From contig JBIOVM010000085.1 in assembly GCA_044867785.1 (NCBI GenBank), positions 52,639 to 116,638 on the forward strand: DNA of 64,000 bases. Direction: 5' to 3'. A model generated the notes under the pieces. It had not been told where the DNA came from, made no database searches, and saw nothing but the letters and a program-made list of their open reading frames with translations. This DNA comes from DASRDR01 sp044867785 (lineage in GTDB: Bacteria > Methylomirabilota > Methylomirabilia > Rokubacteriales > DASRDR01). The position numbers and the translations under genes are program-made. Positions 1 through 8,596 of this stretch are shown here, in pieces. The stretch's first letter is position 1. Each line of letters begins with the position of its first letter.

Positions 1-73
1 TCAAGTAGGGCTCGCTCGTCCGTCCTTCGGTCGGTCGCTCCGCTTCGGCGGCACCCTCCCGGCGGGTCTTCGG

Positions 74-102
74 TTGCCGGCATCGCGGCCGGGCGCTATG
101 AT
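74..102 (+). promoter_or_regulatory. Sigma-70-type promoter of apt
   Basis: A TTGCCG -35 box (74-79) and a TATGAT -10 box (97-102) are separated by 17 bp. The -10 matches the consensus at five of six positions and the -35 at four of six. This places a start site near 109, giving a leader of about 60 nt before apt. Bases 1-73 hold nothing else that I can support. Confidence 0.5.
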
Positions 103-168
103 GAAGCCCCGCACGGCGCCGAGGCCCGGCGAGCTTCCGTCCTCCGCCGGCCGAGAGGGAGACTCGAC

Positions 169-693
169 ATGGACGTGTCCGAGCTGAGGAGCAAGATCCG
201 GGACATCAAGGACTTCCCGACCGAGGGCATCCTCTTCAAGGACATCACCACCCTCCTGAAGGACCCCAAGGCCTTCAAGTGCGTCCTCGACGAGCTCGCC
301 ACCCGCTACATCCAGTCGGGCGTCGAGGTCGTCGTCGGGGTCGAGTCCCGCGGATTCATCTTCGGGGGCGCCCTGGCCCACGAGCTGGGCGCCGGGTTCG
401 TCCCGGTCCGGAAGCTCGGCAAGCTTCCGGCCAAGACGATCGAGGTCGAGTACGAGCTGGAGTACGGTCGGGACGCCCTGGCCATGCACGAGGACGCGAT
501 CAACCCCGGGCAGCGTGTCTTGATCGTGGACGATCTCCTCGCGACGGGGGGGACGATGGCCGCGACCCTCCGGCTCGTCGAACAGAGCGGCGGCGTCGTG
601 GTGGGGCTGGCCTTTCTGATCGAGCTGGCCTTCCTTCACGGTCGTGCGAAGCTGAAGTCGCACCCGGTGACGTCGCTGATCGTCTACGACTGA
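169..693 (+). CDS. apt: Adenine phosphoribosyltransferase
   Basis: This 174-residue protein is a type I phosphoribosyltransferase that makes AMP from adenine and PRPP in the cytoplasm (purine salvage). The PRPP-binding loop is visible as VLIVDDLLATGGTM (about residues 118-131). The N-terminal RDIKDFPTEGILFKDIT segment and the VESRGFIFGG segment are typical of Apt, and the length matches the family. An AGAGGGAGA ribosome binding site sits just before the ATG. The next gene follows after 31 bp and may be co-transcribed, though its product is periplasmic and unrelated. Confidence 0.95.
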   Translation: MDVSELRSKIRDIKDFPTEGILFKDITTLLKDPKAFKCVLDELATRYIQSGVEVVVGVESRGFIFGGALAHELGAGFVPVRKLGKLPAKTIEVEYELEYGRDALAMHEDAINPGQRVLIVDDLLATGGTMAATLRLVEQSGGVVVGLAFLIELAFLHGRAKLKSHPVTSLIVYD

Positions 694-724
694 CCGGGAT
701 CCCAGAGGGAGGCGGAAGACAGCC

Positions 725-1342
725 ATGACAAGCATCATTCTCGCGTTCTGGGCGACCGTGACCCTGGCGATCGTCGTCGCGCCGGCGGCGGCCGGCACGC
801 CCACCCCCGGCAGCTTCGAGGAGGCCGGGCGAATGGTCGACCAGCTGGCCGGCCGACTCGGGACCCTCGGCGCCGAGCTTGCCCAGCAGATCCAGCAGGG
901 GATGCGCGGCCTGGGGACCCCGGGGCCCATGGGGCGGCCGATGAGCGAGCCGGGCGGGCGCCCGCTCATCACCATCATGCTGCACCACCGGAGCGAGCTC
1001 GGATTGACCCCGGAGCAGGTGACGCGGCTGGAGGCGCTCCGAGGGGAGTTCTCGCGGGAAGCCATCCGCCGGACCGCCGACATCCGCATCGCGGAGCTGG
1101 ATCTGGCGACGCTGCTCGAGCAGGAGCCGACGGACCTGAGCAAGGTGGAGACGAAGGTGCGCGAGGTGGCGCAGCTCAGGGCCGACCTCCGGATCGCGCG
1201 CCTTCGGGCCATCGAGCAGGGGAAAGCGACGCTGACGCCGGACCAGCGGACCCGTCTCCAGACGCTGCTGAGCGGGATGCATCACGGGCCGGGCGGGACC
1301 TCGGCGCCGCGGCGCTCCGCCGATACCGGCGCGCTGCTCTAG
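725..1342 (+). CDS. Spy/CpxP-like periplasmic protein
   Basis: This 205-residue secreted protein has an N-terminal signal peptide (hydrophobic core about residues 3-20, then an Ala-rich cleavage region). The rest is mostly helical: LGLTPEQVTRLEALR near residue 95 and TLTPDQRTRLQTLL near residue 180 are the paired LTxxQ motifs of the Spy/CpxP/heavy-metal-resistance family. Family members act as ATP-independent periplasmic chaperones or stress sensors. No His-rich metal site is obvious, so a metal role is not supported here. The start is the ATG that gives a proper signal sequence. Confidence 0.7.
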   Translation: MTSIILAFWATVTLAIVVAPAAAGTPTPGSFEEAGRMVDQLAGRLGTLGAELAQQIQQGMRGLGTPGPMGRPMSEPGGRPLITIMLHHRSELGLTPEQVTRLEALRGEFSREAIRRTADIRIAELDLATLLEQEPTDLSKVETKVREVAQLRADLRIARLRAIEQGKATLTPDQRTRLQTLLSGMHHGPGGTSAPRRSADTGALL

Positions 1343-1361
1343 GCGCGCCCGACGGGCTTCG

Positions 1362-2219
1362 ATGGCGATCTCGAAGGTCGGCGTCGTCGGGTGCGGGCTC
1401 ATGGGCGGCGGCATCGCCCAGGTCGTGGCGCAGGCGGGCTATGCGACCACGGTGGTCGAGGCGGACCGGGCGCTGCTGGATCGCGGCCTCGGCGGCATTC
1501 GCCGCAGCCTGGACGGGCTGGTCGACAAGGGACGGCTCGCCCCCGACGAGCGTGACCGCGTCCGCGCGCGGCTCGCGGGGACCGTGCGCCTCGACGACCT
1601 GGCGGAGGTCGACCTCGTGATCGAGGCGATCACCGAGAACCCGGCGATCAAGAAGGAGACGTTCGCGCGCCTCGACCGGATCTGCCCCGCCCATGCGCTC
1701 CTGGCGTCGAACACCTCGTCGTGCACCATCACCGAGCTGGCCACCGCCACGAAGCGGCCTGCGCAGGTCCTCGGCCTGCACTTCTTCAATCCCGCGCCGG
1801 TGATGAAGCTCGTCGAGGTGATCCGCACGATCCTCACCGGGGATCCGGCCTTCAAGACCGCCTGGGGGTTCGTCCAGTCGCTCGGCAAGACGCCGGTCGC
1901 GGTCCAGGACACCACCGGGTTCGTCGTCAACCGCCTCCTCGTGCCGTACTTGCTCGAGGCGATCCGTCTGCTGGAGTCGGGCGTGGCCTCGAAGGAGGAC
2001 ATCGACCAGGCGATGAAGCTCGGCTGCGGCTACCCGATGGGCCCGTTCACGCTGCTCGACCTGGTGGGCCTCGACACGACGCTCTACGTCGCCGAGGTGA
2101 TGTTCCAGGAGTTCCGCGAAGCGCGCTTCGCCCCCCCGCCGCTGCTCCGGCGCATGGTCCTCGCCGGGCATCTCGGCAAGAAGAGCGGCAAGGGGTTCTA
2201 CGACCATTCGCCCCGGTAG
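1362..2219 (+). CDS. 3-hydroxyacyl-CoA (3-hydroxybutyryl-CoA) dehydrogenase
   Basis: This 285-residue enzyme is a stand-alone 3-hydroxyacyl-CoA dehydrogenase. It interconverts 3-hydroxyacyl-CoA and 3-ketoacyl-CoA with NAD(H). The dinucleotide fold begins at residue 6 with GVVGCGLMGGGIAQ. The substrate region carries the signature LGLHFFNPAPVMKLVEVI, and the C-terminal domain has GYPMGPFTLLDLVGLD. Its length is that of Hbd/FadB2 proteins, with no fused hydratase. It probably works with the acyl-CoA dehydrogenases and the enoyl-CoA hydratase encoded elsewhere in the window. Confidence 0.92.
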   Translation: MAISKVGVVGCGLMGGGIAQVVAQAGYATTVVEADRALLDRGLGGIRRSLDGLVDKGRLAPDERDRVRARLAGTVRLDDLAEVDLVIEAITENPAIKKETFARLDRICPAHALLASNTSSCTITELATATKRPAQVLGLHFFNPAPVMKLVEVIRTILTGDPAFKTAWGFVQSLGKTPVAVQDTTGFVVNRLLVPYLLEAIRLLESGVASKEDIDQAMKLGCGYPMGPFTLLDLVGLDTTLYVAEVMFQEFREARFAPPPLLRRMVLAGHLGKKSGKGFYDHSPR

Positions 2220-2239
2220 CCGGCCCAGGGGATGATCCG

Positions 2240-2890
2240 ATGACCCGCGGGACCGTCCGAGTCGCCCCCGGCGCGGGCCGGCGCGACCTCCGGCGCTGGG
2301 CCAAGGCATCCCGGGGAGCGATGGTTCTCGGCCTCGCCGTCGTCGCGACGTCCGTCGTCGCGCAAGACAAGATCGACGGCAACCGCTACCAGAACCCCCG
2401 CTACGGGATCCAGATCGAGAAGCCGGCCCGGTGGCACTTCATCACCGCGACGATGATCATGGACATCGCCCGGAAGGCGGCCGGGATGCCGGCGCCGGGC
2501 GGCGACGTCGACCCGGTCAAGACCGCCGGGTTTGCGGTCATCGTGTCGAAGATCCCCGCACTCGGGCGGGACGCGGCGCCCCTGGTGGTGGTGCGCGTCG
2601 AGGACCTACCCAGGGCGCCGGCTGACATCGGCGAGACGTGCGAGCGTCTCCGGAGCGGGATGTCGGAGCCGGAGACCGTGGCGCCGACCCGCGTGGTGAG
2701 CGTCGAGGGTCGGCCGGCCGCCCGGCTCGACTTCAAGGGCTACGTGGACGGGGCGGCGGTCCGCGCCACCGCCTTGTGCACCTTCCAGGACCGCCGCGCG
2801 TTCGTCGTCGTGGGCCAGGCGCTCGCCGCCGAGTTCGACGCGGAGGCGAGCACGTTCGACGCGATCCTCCAGAGCTTCCGCCTGCGATGA
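2240..2890 (+). CDS. Secreted protein of unknown function
   Basis: The 216-residue product starts at the ATG 20 bp after the upstream stop. It has an Arg-rich n-region followed by a hydrophobic stretch (about residues 28-41, MVLGLAVVATSVVAQ), so it is probably exported; a start at residue 28 would give a cleaner signal peptide. The mature part opens with DGNRYQNPRYGIQIEKPARWHF, a pattern seen in small exported proteins that begin with a beta-strand/loop module. I do not recognise the family. No catalytic motif is visible. It sits between two fatty-acid oxidation genes, but export makes a direct role there unlikely. Confidence 0.7.
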   Translation: MTRGTVRVAPGAGRRDLRRWAKASRGAMVLGLAVVATSVVAQDKIDGNRYQNPRYGIQIEKPARWHFITATMIMDIARKAAGMPAPGGDVDPVKTAGFAVIVSKIPALGRDAAPLVVVRVEDLPRAPADIGETCERLRSGMSEPETVAPTRVVSVEGRPAARLDFKGYVDGAAVRATALCTFQDRRAFVVVGQALAAEFDAEASTFDAILQSFRLR

Positions 2891-3026
2891 GCCGGCCGGC
2901 CGCCACCGGCCGACGGCCGTCCCGTCGGACCCGTCCGTTCGACTCCGGCGGAGCCACGGGCGCTCCGTGAGCGTCGGACGGCCCGGAGCGGCGCCTCGCC
3001 GCCCCGGCCGGGAACGGAGCTAGCTC

Positions 3027-4175
3027 ATGCATCTCTTCTACATCTCCGACGAGCAGCGGATGGTGATGGAGCTCGCCCGGTCGATCGCTCGGGAGAAGAT
3101 CGCTCCCGTCGCGGCCCATCACGACGAGACGGAGACGTATCCCGAGGAGCCGATGCGCCTCCTGGCCGAGCAGGGCCTGATGGGCATCTGGATCCCGGAG
3201 GCTTACGGGGGCAGCGACGCGGGGGCGCTGGCGATCGCGCTCGTCGCGGAGGAGATCGCGTGGGCGTGCGCCGCGACGGCGACGAACTGGGGGGCGACGC
3301 CCCTCGGCGGCTACCCGATCCTCCTGGCGGGCACCGAGGACCAGAAGCGGCGCTACCTGCCGCGGATCGCCGCCGGGGCGCTGCTCGCGGCCTACTCGCT
3401 GTCCGAGCCGGACGCCGGCTCGGACGCGGCGAGTCTCCGCACCATCGCCGTGCGGAAGGGCGACCGGTACGTCCTCAACGGCACCAAGCTGTGGTGCTCC
3501 AACGGGTCGAACGCGGGCGTGATCACGCTGTTCGCCACCGTGGACCCCGGCAAGGGGCCCCGCGGGGTCACGGCGTTCCTCGTCGAGCCCGGCTTCCCGG
3601 GCTTCGCCGTCGGCAAGCAGGAGCGCAAGATGGGAATCCGTGCGTCCCCCACCGTCGCGCTCCATCTCCAGGATTGCGAGGTCCCGGCGGAGAACCGCCT
3701 CGGGGAGGAGGGCGAGGGTTTCCGGATCGCGATGCGGACGCTCGACTACACGCGGCCCATGACGGGCGCGACGGCGGTCGGCGTCGCCCAGGCCGCGCTC
3801 GACGCGGCGACGGCTTACGCGAAGGAGCGCCGACAGTTCGGCCAGCCGATCGCGGCGTTCCAGGCGATTCAGTTCATGCTCGCGGACATGGCCATGCAGG
3901 CCCACGGGGCGCGCCTCATGGTCCATCACGTGGCGAGCCTGGTCGATCGTGGCGTCGCGGGCACCGTGCTGGAAGCCTCGATGGCGAAGTGCTTCGCGGC
4001 CGACGCGGCGATGAAGGTCGCCACCGACGCCGTCCAGGTGTTCGGGGGCGTCGGCTACACGCGGGAGTTCCCCGTGGAGCGGTTCATGCGTGACGCCAAG
4101 ATCATGCAGATCTACGAGGGCACGAACCAGATCCAGCGGCTCGTCATCGCGCGCGAGCTGCTCGGGCTTCGATAG
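3027..4175 (+). CDS. Acyl-CoA dehydrogenase (first of three)
   Basis: The 382-residue flavoenzyme oxidises an acyl-CoA to the trans-2-enoyl-CoA and passes electrons to ETF. The FAD/substrate signature YSLSEPDAGSDAASL is near residue 130. The catalytic base is Glu364 in IYEGTNQIQR, the usual position in short- and medium-chain family members. The C-terminal VQVFGGVGYTREFPVERFMRDAKI block is intact. The 136-bp gap upstream is very GC-rich and holds no promoter I can identify. Chain-length preference cannot be read from the sequence. Confidence 0.93.
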   Translation: MHLFYISDEQRMVMELARSIAREKIAPVAAHHDETETYPEEPMRLLAEQGLMGIWIPEAYGGSDAGALAIALVAEEIAWACAATATNWGATPLGGYPILLAGTEDQKRRYLPRIAAGALLAAYSLSEPDAGSDAASLRTIAVRKGDRYVLNGTKLWCSNGSNAGVITLFATVDPGKGPRGVTAFLVEPGFPGFAVGKQERKMGIRASPTVALHLQDCEVPAENRLGEEGEGFRIAMRTLDYTRPMTGATAVGVAQAALDAATAYAKERRQFGQPIAAFQAIQFMLADMAMQAHGARLMVHHVASLVDRGVAGTVLEASMAKCFAADAAMKVATDAVQVFGGVGYTREFPVERFMRDAKIMQIYEGTNQIQRLVIARELLGLR

Positions 4176-4192
4176 CGGGCGCGGCCCCGCGA

Positions 4193-4258
4193 CGGCGAGG
4201 GGCGAGCCCCCTCCCCGGTCCCCGGCAACCCGGAAATCGTCGCGATGGCCCCTCGCCG
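4193..4258. repeat. 11-bp perfect inverted repeat upstream of the kinase promoter
   Basis: CGGCGAGGGGC (4193-4203) and its exact reverse complement (4248-4258) are 44 bp apart. The right arm ends 6 bp before a TACAAT -10 box. No T-tract follows, so this is not a typical intrinsic terminator. It could be an operator or the end of the preceding transcript. Confidence 0.4.
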
Positions 4259-4264
4259 CCGGAC

Positions 4265-4325
4265 TACAATCCTCGTCATGAACCGGAGCCCCGCTCCGAG
4301 CCTCGGCACCCGCCGCGGGACGTGA
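4265..4325 (+). promoter_or_regulatory. -10 box and short leader ORF before the GAF kinase
   Basis: TACAAT (4265-4270) matches the -10 consensus at five of six positions; no good -35 is seen. Seven bases later an ATG (4278) opens a 15-codon reading frame (MNRSPAPSLGTRRGT). Its TGA stop (4323-4325) overlaps the GTG start of the kinase (4322-4324). If the -10 is real, this ATG lies at or near +1, so the leader peptide would be translated from a leaderless message. The kinase would then be reached by re-initiation. Confidence 0.4.
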
Positions 4326-7300
4326 TCGTGGGCGAGAACTCGTCCGGCGAGGCGTCCGTTCCCTTGGTGGCCGGCCCGGTGGCCGCCCAGCGGGCGCTCA
4401 TCGAGCTGGCCGAGGTCGCCGGCGCGGGGGCGAGCCTCCCGGCGGTCCTCGAGCGCGTCGCGCGGGCGGCGGCGACCCTGGTCGCCGACGCGCTGGTCCA
4501 CGTGTGGATCGCCAGCGAGGACGGGCGGGAGCTCCGGCTGGCCGTCGAGGTCGGAGGACGGCCGAGGTCGAGCGGGGTCGAGCTGCGCCGGGTCCTGCCG
4601 CTCGGCGAGGGCCTCCTCGGCGCGGTCGTGCGGACCGCGGAGCCCGTGATCGTGCCGTCGCTCGCGGAGGAGTCCCGTCTCGCGAACCCCGCCTGGGCCC
4701 GTGATCAGGGCGTCCGCTCGTTCGCCGGCGTCCGGCTGTCGCGCGGAGAGCAAGTGCTCGGCGCGCTGTGTCTCTTGACCTGGCGGCCGCACGTCTTCTC
4801 GCCGCTCGAGGTCGACCTCCTCCGCTCGTTCGGCGCCCATGCCGCGGTCGCCATCGAGGGCGCGGCGCTCCTCGAGATCGCCGCGAGCCGCCTGCGGCGC
4901 CTCGAGACGCTGCGCGAGATCGAGCGGGAGATCTCGGAGCAGCGTGATCCCGAGGCGCTGCTGGCCACCATCAGCCAGCGCGCCGTCGGGCTGCTGGACG
5001 CGGACGCCGGAGGCGTCTACCTCCTCGACGAGACCGGCGCGGTCCTTCGACCGCACGCGGCCTTCAACTGGCCGGAATGGATGCGGGAGACGTCGGTCGC
5101 GATGGGAGAGGGGCCGGTCGGTGCCACGGCGGCTCGGCGCGAAGGGATCCTCGTCGACGACGTCGCCGGCTCGCCGCCCGCGCCGGCGCCGTTCCGGGAT
5201 CGGCATCGGGCCATGGCGACCCAACCCCTGATCGCCGGCGCCACGCTGCAGGGCGTGATCGCCGTCACCCGCGACAAGGCGGGCCGGCCGTTCACGGCGA
5301 CCGACCTCGCGATCCTCGCCGACTTCGCCATCCAGGCGTCGATCGCCCTGGCGAACACGCGCCTCCTGCGCCTGGCGTCGGCCCGCGCGGAGCGCGTGAA
5401 GGTCGCGGCCCAAGTGGGGCAGATGCTGGCATCGACGCGGGACGCCGATCGGATGGTCGACCTCATCGCCGACAAGTGCCGCGAGATCCTGGGGGCGGAG
5501 GCGTTCGGCTTCTTCCGGCTCGACGGGAACGAACTGCACTACGCCCGGGGCTTCGGGCTCGACGACCGGTTCCACCGTATCGCGTTCGGCGAGGGGCTCG
5601 TCGGCAAGGCGGCGCTGGAACGCCGGGCGATAGTCTCCGCGGACGTCATGCAGGATCCGGCCATCGAGGTGTCGGCGGAGACCCGGGCCCGGATCGCCTC
5701 CCTGGGCCTGCGGGCGGTCGTGGCCGTGCCCCTCCTGACGACCGACCGGGTTCTCGGCGTCGTCGCGATCTACCACCCGACGGGGTACCGGCTCCCGACC
5801 GAGGACCGGGAGTTCCTCGAGACGCTGGCCGCGCACGCCGCCGTGTCCCTCGAGAACGCGCGACTCTTCGCCGAGACGCGGCGGCGTCAGGAGGAGGCCG
5901 AGACCCTCGCCGCCATCACGCGAACCCTGACCGCCTCCCTCGACCTCCGGACGGTGCTGTCCCGGGTCGCGGCGACCGTGCGCGAGCTCTTCGCCGCGGA
6001 AGGCGGCGCGATCGGCCTGGTCACCAAGCGCGGGCCGATGCGACTCGCCGCCCGCGTCGGCCTCGGCGCGGACACCCTGCGCGGGCTCGTCGTGGCCCCG
6101 GGCCAGGGCGTGACCGGCTGGGTGCTCCGCCACGGCCAAGCCTTCCACACGAGGGAGTACGCCCGCGACCCCCGCATCACGGAAACCATGATCCCCGAGA
6201 TCGAACAGGCGGGGATCCGCGGGACGATGGCCGTGCCCGTCCGGCTGCAGGATGAGATCGTGGGGGTGCTCTACGCCTTCTGGAGCGAGCCCAAGACGCT
6301 GACGGCCGAGCAGATGAGCCTGGCGGCCGATCTGGCGGGCGTGGCAGCCCTCGCCGTGGCCAACGCCCGACTCTACGAGGAAGCCCGGGACCGCGAGGCC
6401 GAGGCGCGAGCGCTGTTCGAGGTCGGCCGGCTGATCAGCTCCACTCTGGACCCGGATCGGGTCTTCGAGCGGATCGTCGAGCGGGTCCTCGAGTTGATGA
6501 ACGTCCGCGCGTGCGGGATCTTTCGACTCGATCCGGACGGGCTCCTCCGCTACGCGCGCGGATCCGGCCTCTCGCCGGAGTTCGTGCGCGAGATCGCCGT
6601 GCGTCCCGGGGACGGCACGTCGGGCCGGTCGGTCGCCGAGCGGCGGCCCGTCTGGACGGCCGAGATCCTCGAGACGGACTTGGTCGAGGATCCGGCCGTG
6701 CGCCGGCTGGTCGAGCACGAGGGCTACCGGGCCGTCCTGTCGGTGCCGATCCTGGCGCAGGGCGCGCCGTTCGGCTGTCTGGCGACCTACTGGTGGGAGC
6801 GCCACGAGCCCACGTCCGCCGAGGTCCAGACGCTGACCTCGCTCGCCACCCTCGCGGCCGTGGCGATCGAGAACGCGCGCCTGTACGACGCGACCCGCCG
6901 GCACGTCGAGCGGCTCGAGCGTCTGAGCCGCGTGAATCGCGCCGTGTCCGCGTCCCTGCGGCTGGACGACGTGCTCGACGAGATCGCCCGCGCGGCCGGA
7001 GCGCTGTGCGACGCGCCCCTCGCGACCGTTTGGCTCGCCGACGAGGCCGAGCGCGTCCTCGTGCGCCGGGCCTTCCACGGGGCGCCGGAGATCCGGGCCG
7101 AGATGCCCGACCGCCTCGCCTTCGGCCAGGGCGGCGTGGGACTGGTCGCCGAGCGGCGCCAGCCCCGGCTGAACGTCGCGGTCGACGGGAACGCCCAGAT
7201 CGTGGCGCGCGACGCCCTTCTTCGTCACGGCATCCGTGCGTTCAGCGGGCTTCCGGTCATGCTGGGCGACCGGCTGCTGGGCATCCTGGCGGTGAGCGGC

Positions 7301-8596
7301 CGCGGCGACCGGCCGTTCGACGAGGCGGACGAGGCCCTCCTGCAGGCGCTGGTCGGCCAGGCCGCCGTGGCGATCCAGAACGCCCGCCTGTACGAGGACG
7401 CGCGCGCGCACGAGGTCGAGGCCACCCGCACGCTCGAAGAGCTCCGGCGCACCCAGGAGCAGCTCGTGCGGGTGGAGAAGCTCCGTGCCCTGGGCGAGAT
7501 GGCGTCGGGCGTGGCGCACGATTTCAACAACGTGCTCGCCGTGATCCTGGGGCGGGTGCAGCTGCTCCAGCGCAAGCTCCAGGACCCGACCTTCCGGCGG
7601 TGGCTTGACATCGTGGAGCAAGCGGCGCTCGACGGCGCGCAGACGGTCCGGCAGATCCAGGAGTTCACGCGGGTGCGGCGCGACCAGCCGACCCAGACCG
7701 TCGACCTGAACCAGGCCGTCCGCGACGCGGTCGAGATGACGCGCGGCCGCTGGCAGGACGAGCCCCAGTCCCGGGGCGTCACGATCCGCCTCACGCTCGA
7801 CCTGGGGGTCGTCCCGCCGGTGGATGGCCAGGCGCCGGAGCTGCGGGAGCTCCTGACGAACCTCGTCGTCAACGCGGCCGAGGCGCTCCCGCGCGGCGGG
7901 GAGATCCGGATCGCGACACGGCTCCGGGAGGGGTGGGTCGAGGTCACCGTGGCCGACACCGGCGTCGGCATGTCGGACTCGGTGCGCCGGCGGATTTTCG
8001 AGCCCTTCTTCTCGACCAAAGGGCCGAGCGGCCCCGGGCTCGGGCTCGCCATGGTCTACGGCATCGTGTCCCGGCACGGCGGGGAGATCGTGGTGGACAC
8101 CGCCGAGGGCGTCGGCTCCACGTTCAGCATCCGCCTGCCCGTGGGCAGCGCGACGCATGCGCCGGAATCGGCCGCCCCGCAGGTGGGCCCCGACTCCGTG
8201 CGCGTGCTCGTCATCGACGACGAGCCGTTCGTCCGGGAGACGCTGGAGGAGATTCTGCGCCAGCAGCATCACGAGGTGGTGGCGGCCGACGACGGAGTGA
8301 CCGGGCTCGCGCGGTTCCGGGCGGGTGCCTTCGACCTCGTGATGACCGACCTGGCGATGCCCGGCATGTCGGGCTGGCAGGTGGCGCGCGCCGTGAAGTC
8401 GGTGCGTCCGGAGGTGCCGGTGGTGCTGGTCACCGGCTGGGGGGTCGAGGTCGAAGTCGACGAGCTGCAGGCGCACGGCGTGGATCGGGTGATGACGAAA
8501 CCGTTCCGGTTCGAGGACGTTCAGGAAGTCGTCGCGAGTTTCCGGGGGCCCGGCGAGCTCGGCGAGCCCTCGCCGTGGAAGGGGGCCACCTCATGA
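4322..8596 (+). CDS. Giant multi-GAF hybrid sensor histidine kinase
   Basis: This 1424-residue protein has no membrane segment or signal peptide, so it is a cytoplasmic sensor. About six GAF domains follow one another (roughly 20-185, 205-345, 365-510, 530-680, 700-850, 875-1020). Each ends in a repeated 'AVAIENARLY'-type helix leading into a short coiled coil. Next come a dimerisation/phosphoacceptor domain with His1066 in GVAHDFNN, an HATPase domain (about 1170-1275, ATP lid FEPFFSTKGPSGPGLGL) and a C-terminal receiver with phospho-acceptor Asp1343 in VMTDLAMPG. The HDFNN phosphoacceptor motif is the type used by many hybrid kinases. Ligands of the GAF domains are unknown. The GTG start overlaps the stop of a short leader ORF, and its own stop overlaps the trpD start. 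Confidence 0.92.
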   Translation: MIVGENSSGEASVPLVAGPVAAQRALIELAEVAGAGASLPAVLERVARAAATLVADALVHVWIASEDGRELRLAVEVGGRPRSSGVELRRVLPLGEGLLGAVVRTAEPVIVPSLAEESRLANPAWARDQGVRSFAGVRLSRGEQVLGALCLLTWRPHVFSPLEVDLLRSFGAHAAVAIEGAALLEIAASRLRRLETLREIEREISEQRDPEALLATISQRAVGLLDADAGGVYLLDETGAVLRPHAAFNWPEWMRETSVAMGEGPVGATAARREGILVDDVAGSPPAPAPFRDRHRAMATQPLIAGATLQGVIAVTRDKAGRPFTATDLAILADFAIQASIALANTRLLRLASARAERVKVAAQVGQMLASTRDADRMVDLIADKCREILGAEAFGFFRLDGNELHYARGFGLDDRFHRIAFGEGLVGKAALERRAIVSADVMQDPAIEVSAETRARIASLGLRAVVAVPLLTTDRVLGVVAIYHPTGYRLPTEDREFLETLAAHAAVSLENARLFAETRRRQEEAETLAAITRTLTASLDLRTVLSRVAATVRELFAAEGGAIGLVTKRGPMRLAARVGLGADTLRGLVVAPGQGVTGWVLRHGQAFHTREYARDPRITETMIPEIEQAGIRGTMAVPVRLQDEIVGVLYAFWSEPKTLTAEQMSLAADLAGVAALAVANARLYEEARDREAEARALFEVGRLISSTLDPDRVFERIVERVLELMNVRACGIFRLDPDGLLRYARGSGLSPEFVREIAVRPGDGTSGRSVAERRPVWTAEILETDLVEDPAVRRLVEHEGYRAVLSVPILAQGAPFGCLATYWWERHEPTSAEVQTLTSLATLAAVAIENARLYDATRRHVERLERLSRVNRAVSASLRLDDVLDEIARAAGALCDAPLATVWLADEAERVLVRRAFHGAPEIRAEMPDRLAFGQGGVGLVAERRQPRLNVAVDGNAQIVARDALLRHGIRAFSGLPVMLGDRLLGILAVSGRGDRPFDEADEALLQALVGQAAVAIQNARLYEDARAHEVEATRTLEELRRTQEQLVRVEKLRALGEMASGVAHDFNNVLAVILGRVQLLQRKLQDPTFRRWLDIVEQAALDGAQTVRQIQEFTRVRRDQPTQTVDLNQAVRDAVEMTRGRWQDEPQSRGVTIRLTLDLGVVPPVDGQAPELRELLTNLVVNAAEALPRGGEIRIATRLREGWVEVTVADTGVGMSDSVRRRIFEPFFSTKGPSGPGLGLAMVYGIVSRHGGEIVVDTAEGVGSTFSIRLPVGSATHAPESAAPQVGPDSVRVLVIDDEPFVRETLEEILRQQHHEVVAADDGVTGLARFRAGAFDLVMTDLAMPGMSGWQVARAVKSVRPEVPVVLVTGWGVEVEVDELQAHGVDRVMTKPFRFEDVQEVVASFRGPGELGEPSPWKGATS

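Noticed and set aside
4112..8476. A 1454-codon open frame on the minus strand opposite the GAF kinase
   Set aside because: It is a GC-rich shadow. It shows low-complexity Arg/Gly/His/Asp-rich composition and no domain, while the + strand frame has six GAF domains, kinase and receiver motifs.
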